Positions 31,215 through 41,516 are shown, numbered from the stretch's first letter. The stretch: 64,000 nt of DNA from Thioalkalivibrio sp. XN279 (GCF_011089885.1 NZ_JAANBD010000028.1:62001-126000); one strand, 5' to 3'. The notes: generated by a model from the sequence alone, not told the origin. A program made the numbers and translations.

Positions 31215-32120
31215 TCAATCTTCCTGGATGAAGGTGATGGCCTGGGACGAGCCGGGCTGCACCACCCGGCCGAGGCCGATCACGCCCTCGCCGCTGATCT
31301 GCACGCTGTCGCGCCGCACGAAGAGCTCTTCGCCCTTGCGCGTGACGATGAAGGATCCGTTGGTGGACTGGTCCACCAGCAGGAAGCGGTCGCGGCTCAT
31401 CTCGATGCGGGCGTGCAGGCGCGAGATGAGGTTGCCCTTCACGACCAGGTCGTTTTCCTCGCTGCGGCCCAGCGTCGCCGTCGGTCGCGAGGGATCGACG
31501 ACCACTTCCTTGCCGAGATAGCGGATGCGCATGCGGCCGCGCGCCTTGTTCTTGTGCTCTTCGCCCCACTTGATGGTGGGCAGCATGCTGGTGATGTCCT
31601 CGGACTGCCATAGCGCCTCGTACATCGCCACTTCGCCGCTCTTGCCCTTCAGGGGCGCGAGGTCGATCTGGCGCACGGCCGAGCGCCACTCGGCGCCGAG
31701 GTTCGCCACCATGTTCTCGGTGATGAGCACCTGGGCCGCCTTGGCCTGGCTGGTGACGCGGTTGGCGGTGTTCACGGTGGAGCCGAACACGTCGCGCTCC
31801 TCGGGAATCACCGGCCCGAAGTCGCAGCCGACGCGGATAGCCAGCGGCGCGCCGCCGCCCGAGACCACCTCGCCCTTGCTGATCGCCACCTGCATGTCGC
31901 GCGCGGCATTCATGGCGCCGTCCGCGGTGGGGAACGTCGCCATGACCTCGTCGCCGATGGTCTTCACCACCCGGCCGTTGTAGGTTTCCGTCGCGCGGCG
32001 CATGACGTCGATGCAACGGCCCACCGTCTCGCGCGCCTTGAAGTCGCCGAGGACCTCGTAGAGCTCGGTGCTGCCGACTACGTCTGCAAAGAGGACGGCG
32101 ACTGAATTGTCCCTGGACAT
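31215..32120 (-). CDS. class III adenylate/guanylate cyclase with C-terminal FHA domain
   Basis: The N-terminal cyclase domain shows the metal Asp in VLFADVVGSTELYE, the second in GRVVKTIGDEVMATFPTADG with the base-selecting Lys, and the transition-state pair in NTANRVTSQAK, so it looks catalytically complete. The C-terminal FHA domain (ATLGRSEENDLVV, SRLHARIEM, DQSTNGSFI) binds phosphothreonine peptides. I chose ATG 32120 (MSRDNSVAVLFAD) because AGGG precedes it; ATG 32147 is possible. No transmembrane segment, so cytosolic. It could supply cAMP for CRP-like sites near 49.5 and 52.1 kb (inference). Confidence 0.88.
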   Translation of the reverse strand: MSRDNSVAVLFADVVGSTELYEVLGDFKARETVGRCIDVMRRATETYNGRVVKTIGDEVMATFPTADGAMNAARDMQVAISKGEVVSGGGAPLAIRVGCDFGPVIPEERDVFGSTVNTANRVTSQAKAAQVLITENMVANLGAEWRSAVRQIDLAPLKGKSGEVAMYEALWQSEDITSMLPTIKWGEEHKNKARGRMRIRYLGKEVVVDPSRPTATLGRSEENDLVVKGNLISRLHARIEMSRDRFLLVDQSTNGSFIVTRKGEELFVRRDSVQISGEGVIGLGRVVQPGSSQAITFIQED

Positions 32121-32229
32121 GTTCCCTCGTCCCGTGGTGTCCGGCATGCCCGAAGTCGGGCATATCCGCGGCGAGCATACTCGCTGCGCGGCGGCCGGTT
32201 CAACTCGTTATGTTAATTAAAGCCCGCGC

Positions 32230-33231
32230 TCACTGGCCACGCGAGGCGCCCGGCTTCAGCGCCGCCACGTAGACGATCCACGCCGGATCGTTCTCGCCCT
32301 GCTCCACCGGCGCGAAATCGCCGCTGGGTTCGCCGTCCTCGTCCTCGCCCTGCCAGTAGACCACGGTACGCGCGAAACCGGCCTCGAGCAGCAGTTCTTG
32401 CAGTTCCGGCAGCGTCCACAGGCGCCAGTCGTAGCTGAAAGCTCGGGGCATCTCGGAGCCGTCGGGGAAGCGGAAGTGGATGTAGCAGCGGTAGCGCGCG
32501 CTGACCGGGTCGAAGCTGTGCTGGTCCCAGACGTAGGTGAACAGCGAGTACTCCGTCTCCTCTTCCTGCTCGACATAGGCGTCGGCGCCGCCGTAGATGT
32601 CGAGCATGAAAACGCCGTCCTCGGCCAGCGCGGCGTATACGGCACGAAAGTAGTCCACCAGCTCGGCGCGGGTCTTGAAGGTCCACCAGCTGAAGTTGAA
32701 AGCCACGGCGATGTCGGCCGCACCGTCGGCATTGCTCGCCCCGGGGAGTCCGGCCAGGGACGCGCGGGTGTCGGCCGTGCGCACGTCGCCCTCCACCAGC
32801 GCCAGCCGGTCGCGCGCCTTGGGCTTGAGCCTGGCGGCGTGATGCGCCCGGCCCCAGCCCAGCACCTCGTGGTCGATGTCTACTGCCACCGCGCTGCGCT
32901 CGCGGCCGCGGCGCACCCAGGCGCAGGCCGCCGCCGCCGTGCCGCAGAAGTCCTCGCGCAGCGCCAGCGCCTTGCGCCCGGTGAGCGCCTTGAAGGACGA
33001 GGCGAGGAATTCGATCTCGTGCTCCACGCTTTGCACCGAGGCCTCGTAGAGCTCGTGGCGGTCGGCCAGGTCGGCCATGGTCACGCGCGGCTTTGCCGCG
33101 GCATTGTCCCTGGACTTGCCCTTCGGCTTGCCCTTCGACTTGCCCTTCGGCTGCCCCTTGGACTTGCCCTTCGGCTGCCCCTTGGACTTGCCCTGGGACT
33201 GCCCCTTTGCCTGGTGTTTTTTCTTTGCCAT
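32230..33231 (-). CDS. class I SAM-dependent methyltransferase with basic repeat N-terminus
   Basis: 333 residues. The first 45 are a Lys/Gly/Ser/Gln repeat (units such as GKSKGQPK) encoded by a tandem DNA repeat at about 33105-33215. The catalytic part has the SAM-binding block ALREDFCGTAAAACAWV, acidic VAVDIDHEV, and a post-I motif VAFNFSWWTFKTR. I chose ATG 33231; the longer open frame is unconserved. Members are annotated only as methyltransferases; the substrate is unknown. The basic tail suggests binding to nucleic acid or ribosomes (inference). Confidence 0.8.
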   Translation of the reverse strand: MAKKKHQAKGQSQGKSKGQPKGKSKGQPKGKSKGKPKGKSRDNAAAKPRVTMADLADRHELYEASVQSVEHEIEFLASSFKALTGRKALALREDFCGTAAAACAWVRRGRERSAVAVDIDHEVLGWGRAHHAARLKPKARDRLALVEGDVRTADTRASLAGLPGASNADGAADIAVAFNFSWWTFKTRAELVDYFRAVYAALAEDGVFMLDIYGGADAYVEQEEETEYSLFTYVWDQHSFDPVSARYRCYIHFRFPDGSEMPRAFSYDWRLWTLPELQELLLEAGFARTVVYWQGEDEDGEPSGDFAPVEQGENDPAWIVYVAALKPGASRGQ

Positions 33232-33347
33232 GTCCGCCGCGCCTGTCCTGAGCGAGCGCGCCATTCTACACAGGCGCAGCCTCGCTCGTGGGCCGTGGCG
33301 CGCATGGTGTACCCTTATGCGCCCCCTCACGACCCGGAGCCTTGCCG

Positions 33348-34775
33348 ATGGCCCGCTGCCTTCCTGCCGCCCCCGCCGCGTTGCTGCTGAGCTGCTTTTC
33401 TCTCCTGCTGGGCCTTGCCGCACCGGCAGGCGCCGCGGCGCCCAAGCCCGGGCTGCTTAAGGAAGCAAGCCAGCTGCGGGATCGCGCGTTGGCCGACAGC
33501 GATGCCTGGCAGCACGCCTGGTCGCTCACCACCGAAGTCGGCCCGCGACCGGCCGGGTCCGCGGGCGATCGTGCGGCCGTGACGTGGGCGCTGACCCGCC
33601 TGGCAGAGATCGGCTTCGACGAGATCCGGCCGCAGCCGGTGGAAGTCTCGGCGTGGGAACGCGGCACGGCAGAGGCGCGGATCATCCGGCCGTTCCCCCA
33701 GCCGCTGGTCGCGACCGCGCTGGGGCGCAGCGTCGGCACGCCGGAGGCCGGCATCGAGGCGCCGGTGGTGCGTTTCGAGAACCTCGCCGCGCTCGAGGCC
33801 GCCAAGCCGGAAGAAGTGCGCGGACGCATCGTGTTCATCGACGAGCGCATGGAGCGAGAGCGCGACGGCAGCGGCTACGGCCCCGCGGTGCAGAAGCGCA
33901 CCCGCGGCCCGTCGGTCGCGGCCGCGCGCGGCGCGCTGGCGCTCGTGATTCGCTCCGTCGGCACCTCCACGCACCGCTTTGCCCACACCGGCGCGACGCG
34001 CTATGAAGAGGGCGTGCGGCCGATCCCCGCCTTCGCCATCTCCAACCCGGACGCCGACCTGCTGACGGCGCAGTTCGCGGCGGGCGAGGAAGTGGAGCTG
34101 TACCTTCACTCCAGCGCACGCAACCTGTCGCCGGCCCGCTCGGCCAACGTCATCGCGGACATCCGCGGCGCCGGCAAGCCGGACGAGATCGTCATCATGG
34201 GCGCACACCTCGACTCCTGGGACCTCGGCACCGGGGCGCAGGACAACGCCACCGGCGTGGCGATTCTCATGGAGACGGCGCGCTTCATCGCCATGATGCC
34301 GCGCCGCCCGGAGCGCACCGTGCGCATCGTGCTTTATGCCAACGAGGAGCGGGGCCTGGACGGGTCGCGCAGCTACACGGCCGCCGCCCTGCAGTCTGAG
34401 CAGCGACACGTGATCGGTATCGAGGCCGACGGCGGCGCGGGACTGATCTATCGCTTCGACAGCGGCGTGGACGAGGAGGCCTTCCCGGTGATCGACGCCA
34501 TGCGCGAGATCCTGGCGCCGCTGGGCATCGAGGGCGGCGACAACAGTGCTACCGGCGGCGCGGATCTTTCCACGTTGCGCGCCGAGGGCATGCCCGTGCT
34601 GTCGCTGCGCCACGACGCGAGCGAGTACTTCGACCTGCACCACACCGCCAACGACACCCTCGACAAGGTGGATCCGGAGGCGCTCAAGCAGGCGGTGGCG
34701 GCCTATGCGTCGGTGGTGTGGATCGCCGCGAATGTCGCGGGTGATTTCGGCGCGACAGTCCCCGCCGGGGAATAA
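33348..34775 (+). CDS. M28-family zinc peptidase with PA domain
   Basis: Secreted aminopeptidase-like protein, 475 residues. It has a signal peptide (LPAAPAALLLSCFSLLLGLA, cleavage near AGA-AAP), then a PA insert around residues 110-215 (EVRGRIVFIDERM). The M28 catalytic domain has zinc ligands in IMGAHLDSWDLGTGAQDNATG (quoted in part), NEERGLDGSRSY, GIEADGGAG and YFDLHHTANDT. I chose the ATG at 33348, which begins the signal peptide. Acts in the periplasm or outside the cell on peptides. Confidence 0.88.
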   Translation: MARCLPAAPAALLLSCFSLLLGLAAPAGAAAPKPGLLKEASQLRDRALADSDAWQHAWSLTTEVGPRPAGSAGDRAAVTWALTRLAEIGFDEIRPQPVEVSAWERGTAEARIIRPFPQPLVATALGRSVGTPEAGIEAPVVRFENLAALEAAKPEEVRGRIVFIDERMERERDGSGYGPAVQKRTRGPSVAAARGALALVIRSVGTSTHRFAHTGATRYEEGVRPIPAFAISNPDADLLTAQFAAGEEVELYLHSSARNLSPARSANVIADIRGAGKPDEIVIMGAHLDSWDLGTGAQDNATGVAILMETARFIAMMPRRPERTVRIVLYANEERGLDGSRSYTAAALQSEQRHVIGIEADGGAGLIYRFDSGVDEEAFPVIDAMREILAPLGIEGGDNSATGGADLSTLRAEGMPVLSLRHDASEYFDLHHTANDTLDKVDPEALKQAVAAYASVVWIAANVAGDFGATVPAGE

Positions 34776-34837
34776 GTCACTCAAGTTGTGGCCGTCCCGG
34801 CCGATCACCCTGGCAGGCCCACTCGGGAGAAGGCGCC

Positions 34838-35296
34838 TTGCCCGTTGTCTGGCGTGAACGCATGCGCATCGGTCATGAACTGATCGACGCCGACCATCGT
34901 TACCTCCTGTCGCTGTTCAATTCCGTCGAGCTGTCTCTGCGCGTGCCGGACACGCTGCGCTACCTGCCGGTGTTCTTCGGACAGTTCCTGGACTATGCGC
35001 GCGAGCACTTCGCGCGGGAGGAACAGGTGCAGTTCAAGATGGGATTTCCCGGCTACCTCGAGCACAAGCTGGAGCACCAGCGGATCGCGGCGAAACTGGC
35101 CGAGCTGCAGGACCGCATCTCGACCGAGCTCGACGCGATGCCCGAGGACGAGGAAGCCGTCGCTGCGCTGCAGGAGCAACTGCGACCCGAGATCCTCGAA
35201 CTGGCGCGCACGTGGGTCATCGATCACATCCTGCAGACGGACGGGAAGATGCGCCCCTGGTTTACGCCAGATCCTGCTGCGATTCGGCCCGACTGA
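34838..35296 (+). CDS. bacteriohemerythrin
   Basis: Di-iron oxygen-binding four-helix bundle protein, 152 residues. Ligand motifs: IGHELIDADHRYLL, REHFAREEQVQ, LEHKLEHQRI and VIDHILQTD, with a C-terminal W as usual. The start is a TTG at 34838 preceded by GGGAGAAGG. Such proteins buffer oxygen or help microaerobic or motility responses; no chemotaxis gene is nearby. Confidence 0.88.
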   Translation: MPVVWRERMRIGHELIDADHRYLLSLFNSVELSLRVPDTLRYLPVFFGQFLDYAREHFAREEQVQFKMGFPGYLEHKLEHQRIAAKLAELQDRISTELDAMPEDEEAVAALQEQLRPEILELARTWVIDHILQTDGKMRPWFTPDPAAIRPD

Positions 35297-35306
35297 GCGC
35301 CGCTAG

Positions 35307-36289
<983 letters not shown>

Positions 36290-36293
<4 letters not shown>

Positions 36294-36856
36294 CCGCACT
36301 CCTGACCGAACCGGGAGAAAAACACCTGGACGTTGCGGTCCTGTGCAATGCCCTCCTCCAATACCCATTGCTTCAGGAAAGGCCAGTCGATCTTGTCGGC
36401 CTGAGCCTCGGCCACCATCACCGCCTGCTGCATCGACTGCGGCTCCTGCCAGACGGCCGCGGCAATCAGGCGGTCCATGACCGAGTGCGTGGGAGTGATA
36501 AGGCGCACGTTGCCGATTGGCGTCGGCATGAGAGCGCATTCTTCCGGATTAATGTACCGGCTGCCGAAGCTGATCGGCGCAGGCGGAAACTCGAGGTACC
36601 AGCGCGTAGATGGATGGGTGAACACCGACATCCGCGGGCGCCCGGAGTGGACAAAACCCAGTGGGGCGAGAGCGCCAGCAAGCTCCCGGACCAATGCACT
36701 GGTGACGAAATCCAGGTCCTCGGACATGTACCGGTTGTTGGTGTACAGAGAGACCGCCGCACCACCAGACAGCGTGGCAATGATGCCATGGCGCTCAAGC
36801 GCCTCGGACACGATCGCAGCCAGTTCCTGCAGCGAGGTCTTCGCAGTGATCTCCAT
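36290..36856 (-). CDS. AbiEii-like nucleotidyltransferase (putative toxin of a TA pair)
   Basis: 188 residues. The nucleotidyltransferase motif is ATLSGGAAVSLY followed by NNRYMSEDLDFVT (G-G ... S-x-D-x-D), as in AbiEii/AbiGii and MenT-type proteins. The C-terminal half has helices with TPTHSVMDRLIAAAVW, typical of the family. It follows a winged-helix gene by 14 bases, the layout of AbiE-like pairs in which a wHTH antitoxin represses the operon. AbiE toxins transfer nucleotides to tRNA or other targets; activity here is not shown. Confidence 0.75.
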
Positions 36857-36870
36857 GCGATTTCTCGTCG

Positions 36871-37221
36871 TCAGGGCTTGCCGAAGCGGCGGGGACGACG
36901 CCGCTCCATGAAATAGCGTTCCAGCGTTTCCGGTGGCAACCGGGCGAGCATTTCCCGAAGAAAGACGCGCAACGCATCCGTTACAGGGCTCGGGCGAAAA
37001 TAAAACACTCGAGCACCAGCCTCCCGCCGGCTCACCAGCAAACCGACATCCTCGAACTTGCGCAACTGGTTCTGCACCTGGCTCAGAGAAAAGCCGAAGG
37101 CCTTCGCCATCTTGGACGCGTAGCCCTGGCCATAATTTTCCAGGTACATCAGGACACGATAAGCCGATTCGCTACCGAACAAGCCTATGAGCGGACCCTC
37201 GGAAATTTCTGCTGGCGCCAT
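36871..37221 (-). CDS. winged-helix transcriptional regulator (putative antitoxin)
   Basis: 116 residues with an ArsR/MarR-like winged helix: LFGSESAYRVLMYLENYGQG, SKMAKAFGFSLSQVQNQLRK (recognition helix), FEDVGLLVSRREAGARVFYF (wing). The C-terminal helix ends in a very basic RRRPRRFGKP. It lies directly ahead of the nucleotidyltransferase and behind three AGGTRA repeats that could be its operator. Probable autoregulator and antitoxin by position. Confidence 0.72.
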   Translation of the reverse strand: MAPAEISEGPLIGLFGSESAYRVLMYLENYGQGYASKMAKAFGFSLSQVQNQLRKFEDVGLLVSRREAGARVFYFRPSPVTDALRVFLREMLARLPPETLERYFMERRRPRRFGKP

Positions 37222-37227
37222 GACATG

Positions 37228-37270
37228 TCACCTTGAATTTCGGTGACTTTACCTATCTTTTAGGTTACCT
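37228..37270 (-). promoter_or_regulatory. candidate autoregulatory operator of the wHTH-NTase pair
   Basis: Reading the minus strand, three direct repeats AGGTAA, AGGTAA and AGGTGA lie at 37265-37270, 37249-37254 and 37228-37233, ending 6 bases from the start codon; the first is part of the palindrome GGTAACC. Tandem short operators near the start fit a small winged-helix repressor. Inferred from pattern only. Confidence 0.45.
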
Positions 37271-37334
37271 GTCCAGCGCGCGCCGCCTGATCAGCGCCCG
37301 CAAGAGCCAGCACACCGTCTGTGGGGGTGCCTGC

Positions 37335-37350
37335 GGGGTCCGACCCCCGT
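37335..37350. repeat. REP-like palindrome at the 5' edge of a decayed gene
   Basis: GGGGTCCGACCCCC followed by GTAACTG, one base changed at the centre compared with the other copies. The remaining coding sequence of the pseudogene begins just after it, so it may mark a deletion endpoint. Between the AGGTRA operators and this copy (37271-37334) I see no gene. Confidence 0.75.
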
Positions 37351-37357
37351 AACTGCC

Positions 37358-38656
37358 TGATCTAGCGAGACCGGCACCAGCGAGTCGGGCACTCCGGTCG
37401 AGTTCACGAACCTTGCCGGCTCTTTCTCGCGGGTCCTAGACGGCAATGCGTCCGGCAACGTCACGGATGTGTTCGGGCGCCTTGTGGTCATCCCCGATAC
37501 ACCAATCCTTGAAGTCAACAACCCCGGTCTCGGTGCCACCCCTGCGACTGACGACGAAAAAGCTATTTTGGTGGCAAAAGGGGCAGACCAAATCCTGGAA
37601 CTGCGGCACATTAAGCAATACGTGTACACCAGGGTCACCGACGGCACCCTGGTCGACATCGCGCGCGTCGAGGTCACCGAGGATCGCGAATACCCGACCA
37701 TCAATTTCGAAGACGGGGGCTCCCTTGATCTCGCCACGGCGTTCGTTGCCGATGTGCGGGTCTCCAGCGACTCGACCCTTCGCTCCAGCCTGGACATCGA
37801 GCCGATCCCGTTCACGAGCAACTGTACCGGGAGCAGCCGCTCCGCTTGTGCTGCCGGCGTCTGGGGCGGCCTGTTCCGGCACCAGCAGTCTCCGGGCACG
37901 TCCGGTTTCAACGGCTACGTCTTCCCCCCTGGCTCCTATGGCGACATCCTCACGATCTCACAGGGCGGCGCCGCGGCAGGCACGCTGGGTTCGTCTGCTT
38001 CCACCTGAACCATCGGGGCTGCTGGCGAACTGGTGATCGACTACGGCGACGGCTGGACCCAGAAGATGGAATTTCTTGACGAGCTCAATGGCGAGTACGG
38101 GATTTTTTCCGAATACAACAACTCTGGCTCGGGGGATCGCTATGCGACTTACAGCGTCTACTCCCGCGCAGAGACAAGACCTGTACTGTCTGAGACCGAG
38201 GTGCAGAGCCCAGAGGGCAGTTACTTCCAGGGCGAGGTCAACAGCTGGATCCCAGGCAGCTTCCTGGAGAACGGCCTCCACGCGCCTTTCTGTCGCTTTG
38301 GTTGGATTTTCCGCGACGGCGGCAGCGGCGGCTTGTTTGAAGCCTTGGAAGGTGAAGACCTTGTGCGGAGATTCGACGGGGTTTCCGAATGCGGACTGAT
38401 CTACTACATCCTGGGATCCAACTGGCAGCTGACTTCTGGTGGCGCCATCCAGATCGATTACTCCCACTTCGGCCAAACCCGAACCCGAACCTGGTACCCG
38501 GCTGCTGAGGCCACGATCGACGGCACTCGAGTGTGGTATGTCTTGATGGTGGAGAATTTTGGCGATGCCAGCGTGCGCATCGCGCCTCGCCTGGATATTC
38601 AACGGCAAACACCGTTCCAGACCGACTACTGCGCGAGTTTTGACTTCACCCAGTAA
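37358..38656 (+). pseudogene. decayed gene for a large secreted or surface protein (C-terminal remnant)
   Basis: One reading frame runs from a stop at 37358 through SSETGTSESGTPVEFTNLAG, FGRLVVIPDTPILEVNNPGL and GTSGFNGYVFPPGSYGDILT, meets an in-frame TGA at 38006-38008, and continues in the same frame from TIGAAGELVIDYGDGW to DYCASFDFTQ. The TGA stands where a Trp (TGG) would read smoothly, so it is a likely nonsense change. There is no start codon or signal peptide at the 5' end, which abuts a REP copy. An Asp/Gly/Ser-rich composition suggests an extracellular protein; I do not recognise the family. A clean terminator follows. Confidence 0.75.
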
Positions 38657-38683
38657 GATTTCTTGCCGCTTGTTTTTTCATTT

Positions 38684-38712
38684 GACCCCGCCTCATGGCG
38701 GGGTCTTTCTTT
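38684..38712 (+). terminator. rho-independent terminator after the pseudogene
   Basis: GACCCCGCC TCAT GGCGGGGTC followed by TTTCTTT: a 9-bp GC-rich stem with tetraloop and T-run, 27 bases after the stop codon. Confidence 0.85.
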
Positions 38713-38863
38713 GCGGCTTTCTCCCATGGGAAGGCCATTTCAAAGTGATGCAAACATGGCGACCGACACGTCATGCACGCTGCCATTCGTGATCAATCCC
38801 GGGTTGCCGCTGATGGTGCCATAGTCTAGCGTTAGGGCAACAGCGGCTTACAAGGACCATGCC

Positions 38864-39442
38864 ATGAAATCTAGCAAGCTGATGCTCATTGTCCTGGCGG
38901 CATTCTTCGCGACGGCCTGCGCCGTCTCCCCCGACTATCGCGTGGATTACGACCCCTCGGCAGACTTCACGGCCTACCAGACTTTCGGCTTTTTCGACCA
39001 GCTCGGCACCGACCAGGCCGGCTACTCCTCCCTCGTCACGCAGCACTTCAAGAACGCTACCCGTCGCGAGATGGAGAAGCTCGGCTACACCTACACCGAG
39101 ACCAACCCCGACCTGCTGGTTAACTTCAATGCCAGCTCGAGCGACAAGACCGAGGTCCGCACGCGGCAGGTGCCCTCGATGGGCTACGGCATGACCGGCT
39201 ATTACGGTTACCGCGGCATGCTGTACTCACCGTTCCCGTTGTACGAGACCGAGGTCGAGACCGTGAACTACAAGGTCGGCACGGCCAACATCGACGTGGT
39301 CGATGCCGAGCGCAAGGTGCTGGTGTGGGAAGGCCTGGTTGAGGGCCGGCTGACCAAGAAGGCGATGGAGAATCCGCGCGCGGCGATCGACGCCGTGGTG
39401 ACGGAACTCTTCACGCGCTACCCGACCGCCGCGGGCCAATAA
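38864..39442 (+). CDS. DUF4136 lipoprotein
   Basis: 192 residues. Signal KLMLIVLAAFFATAC gives a lipobox with lipidated Cys19. The rest matches DUF4136: YRVDYDPSADFTAYQTFGFF near the start, MEKLGYTYTETNPDLLVNF, and VVDAERKVLVWEGLVEGRL near the end. Likely attached to an outer membrane; role unknown. A REP copy starts 2 bases after its stop and probably works as a terminator between it and the convergent gene. Confidence 0.85.
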   Translation: MKSSKLMLIVLAAFFATACAVSPDYRVDYDPSADFTAYQTFGFFDQLGTDQAGYSSLVTQHFKNATRREMEKLGYTYTETNPDLLVNFNASSSDKTEVRTRQVPSMGYGMTGYYGYRGMLYSPFPLYETEVETVNYKVGTANIDVVDAERKVLVWEGLVEGRLTKKAMENPRAAIDAVVTELFTRYPTAAGQ

Positions 39443-39468
39443 CGGGGTCTGACCCCCGAAAGTTATTG
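39437..39468. repeat. REP-like palindrome between convergent genes
   Basis: Core GGGGTCTGACCCC (39444-39456) inside longer arms CAATAAC (39437-39443) and GTTATTG (39462-39468). It lies between the DUF4136 gene and the convergent glutamate-cysteine-ligase-like gene and could act as a bidirectional terminator. Confidence 0.85.
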
Positions 39469-39474
39469 AAATTA

Positions 39475-40611
39475 TTAGACGCGGGTCTCCTCGATCAGCA
39501 TGTCGACCACGGCCATGAGCGCTTCCTTCTGCGCGGCGCCCGCCGCCAGGGCCCGCTCGTAAGTCGCCACCTGGCGGTGCGCGCTGGTGCCGCGCTCGAG
39601 AATCTTCCAGGCATGCTCCACCTCGGCGGTGCAGCCCAGCGCCTCGGCGTCCTCGCGAATCAGCTCGATCAGCTCGCCGAGGTTCTCTGCGTGCGGCACG
39701 ATCGCGCCGCGGCCCAGGTCCACCAGGCCCTCGTCGAAGCTGTAGCGCATGGCGCGCCAGCGATTCTCCATCAGCAGCATGCGCGCGTAGGTGCGCCAGC
39801 GCTGGTTGGAGCGGCGCAGCCGGAACAGCATGCGCAGCAGGCAGACGTTGATGGCGGCAATGCACACCGCGTCGTCGATGCGCGTGCACACGTCCATGAC
39901 GCGCGTCTCCAGCGTCGGGTAGCGCGCGCTCGGGCGCACGTCCCACCAGATCTTGGTGCCGTCCTCGATCAGCCCGGCCTCGACCATGACTTCGATGTGC
40001 CGCTCGTACTCGGCCCAGCTGGCGAACGTCTCCGGCATGCCGGTGCGCGGCAGGGCGTCGAACACGGTAAGGCGGAAAGACTTCAGCCCGGTGTTCTCGC
40101 CTTCCCAGAACGGCGATGAGCAGGACAGCGCCAGCAGGTGCGGCAGGAAGTACGCGAACTGGCTCATCAGGTCGATGCGCGTCTCCTCGTCCTCGATGCC
40201 GACGTGCACGTGCATGCCGCAGATGAGCAGGCGCCGCGCCGTGGCCTGCAGTTCGCGGCCGAGGCTGTCGTAGCGCTCCTTGTCGGTGTGGCGCTGGTCG
40301 AGCCAGCGCGCGAAAGGATGGGTCGAGGCGGCGATGGGCGCGCAGCCGTGGCGCTCCGCCACCTTGATGACGCAGTCGCGCATGCGCCCGAGTTCTTCGC
40401 GCACCTCGGCGATGCTGCTGCACACCTTGGTGCCGACCTCGATCTGCGCGCGCAGGAACTCGGGGCTGACCTGGCCGCGGGCCTCCATCGCATGCTCACA
40501 GTCCTCGATCATCGACTCCGGCATGTCGGTGACGAGGTCGCGCGTCTCCCGGTCGACCAGGAGGTATTCCTCCTCCACGCCGACCGTGAAGCTCGGCTCC
40601 TTGTAGGTCAT
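39475..40611 (-). CDS. carboxylate-amine ligase, GCS2/YbdK family
   Basis: 378 residues; relatives have weak glutamate-cysteine ligase activity and their true substrate is uncertain. Motifs: FTVGVEEEYLLVD at the N-terminus, CGMHVHVGIEDEETRIDLM, SFRLTVFDALPRTGMP and WWDVRPSARYPTLETRVMDV. ATG 40611 chosen; the longer frame upstream is antisense-like. It begins one base after the stop of the N-formylglutamate amidohydrolase gene, so the two form a unit acting on glutamate-like compounds. Confidence 0.88.
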   Translation of the reverse strand: MTYKEPSFTVGVEEEYLLVDRETRDLVTDMPESMIEDCEHAMEARGQVSPEFLRAQIEVGTKVCSSIAEVREELGRMRDCVIKVAERHGCAPIAASTHPFARWLDQRHTDKERYDSLGRELQATARRLLICGMHVHVGIEDEETRIDLMSQFAYFLPHLLALSCSSPFWEGENTGLKSFRLTVFDALPRTGMPETFASWAEYERHIEVMVEAGLIEDGTKIWWDVRPSARYPTLETRVMDVCTRIDDAVCIAAINVCLLRMLFRLRRSNQRWRTYARMLLMENRWRAMRYSFDEGLVDLGRGAIVPHAENLGELIELIREDAEALGCTAEVEHAWKILERGTSAHRQVATYERALAAGAAQKEALMAVVDMLIEETRV

Positions 40612-40612
40612 C

Positions 40613-41473
40613 TCACCCCTCCCCGAATCTCCGGTACAAGTGCTCGTCCGCAAGGATCTGCCCCAGCGTGTCGCCGAGGATGCGCGCCCAGCGCGCGACC
40701 CCGTCGGCATGGTCGATGAGGTCCTGGCGGATCTCGATCGACACGTGCGGCAGTCCCCCGCCCTCGGCATGGTGGTCCACGGTGTGATCCGCGGGCGCCT
40801 TGCCCGAGTACGGCTCGTTGTCGCCCACCGTGATGCCCTGCGCGCGCAGTGCCTTCATCAGCGGCACGGGAATGCGCGGATCGGTATCCCAGAGGATGCC
40901 GATCTGCCACGGGCGACGGACGTTCTTGAAGATCGGGGTGAAACTGTGGATGGCCACGAAGGCCGGCACGATGCCGCGCCGCGCGAAGCTGTCGAGGCGG
41001 CGGGCGATGGCGTCGTGGTAGGGATGGAAGAACTGGCGCGCGCGCTCGGCTTTCTGCTCGTCGTCCAGGCCCTGGTTGCCCGGGATGAACTCGCCGTCGC
41101 TGACCGCCAGGATCGAGGTCGGGTCATTGAGGCCGCGGTTGCAGTCGACCACCAGGCGCGAATAGCTCGCCAGCACCGCCGGGGCATCGAGCTGCGCGGA
41201 CAGGCGCTCCGTCACCTCGCCGGCGCCGATGTCGCTGGCAATGTGGCGCCCGAGGGCCAGTTCGTCGAGGCCGAGGTTCTCGAGCGGGGAAGGAATGCGG
41301 TTGCTGGCGTGGTCGCAAACCAGCAGCAGCCGGGCGCGCCCATGCGGGTTCATGACGCGGAACGGCCCCGGTTCTCCGGGCCCGATCAGCGGCGTGTGAT
41401 GGCCGGCCGCCGGGCCGGACTGCGTGACAGCCTGTCCCTCGGCGCCGGGCATGCTGCCCGCAATCCTGCTCAT
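40613..41473 (-). CDS. N-formylglutamate amidohydrolase family protein
   Basis: 286 residues. Family motifs: LLLVCDHASNRIP, SDIGAGEVTERL, SRLVVDCNRGLND, FVAIHSFTPIF, HTVDHHAEGGGLPHVSIEIR. The family hydrolyses N-formylglutamate (HutG) or similar amides; without a hut operon here the substrate is open. The first 40 residues are unconserved, so the start may lie further in, for example at MNPHGRARLLLV. Paired with the downstream carboxylate-amine ligase, a recurrent arrangement. Confidence 0.85.
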   Translation of the reverse strand: MSRIAGSMPGAEGQAVTQSGPAAGHHTPLIGPGEPGPFRVMNPHGRARLLLVCDHASNRIPSPLENLGLDELALGRHIASDIGAGEVTERLSAQLDAPAVLASYSRLVVDCNRGLNDPTSILAVSDGEFIPGNQGLDDEQKAERARQFFHPYHDAIARRLDSFARRGIVPAFVAIHSFTPIFKNVRRPWQIGILWDTDPRIPVPLMKALRAQGITVGDNEPYSGKAPADHTVDHHAEGGGLPHVSIEIRQDLIDHADGVARWARILGDTLGQILADEHLYRRFGEG

Positions 41474-41516
41474 GGACCGAGTTTAACCAAAAGACGGGTC
41501 GGCTGGGGACAGTCTC

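Noticed and set aside
33105-33215. Tandem GGC/CTTGCCC-type repeats as a CRISPR or minisatellite
   Set aside because: The units are in frame and encode the GKSKGQPK-type N-terminus of the methyltransferase; there are no unique spacers. No CRISPR array was seen in the window.
38684-38705. GACCCC...GGGGTC hairpin as a REP copy
   Set aside because: The sequence order is inverted relative to the REP core and a T-run follows; it is an ordinary terminator.
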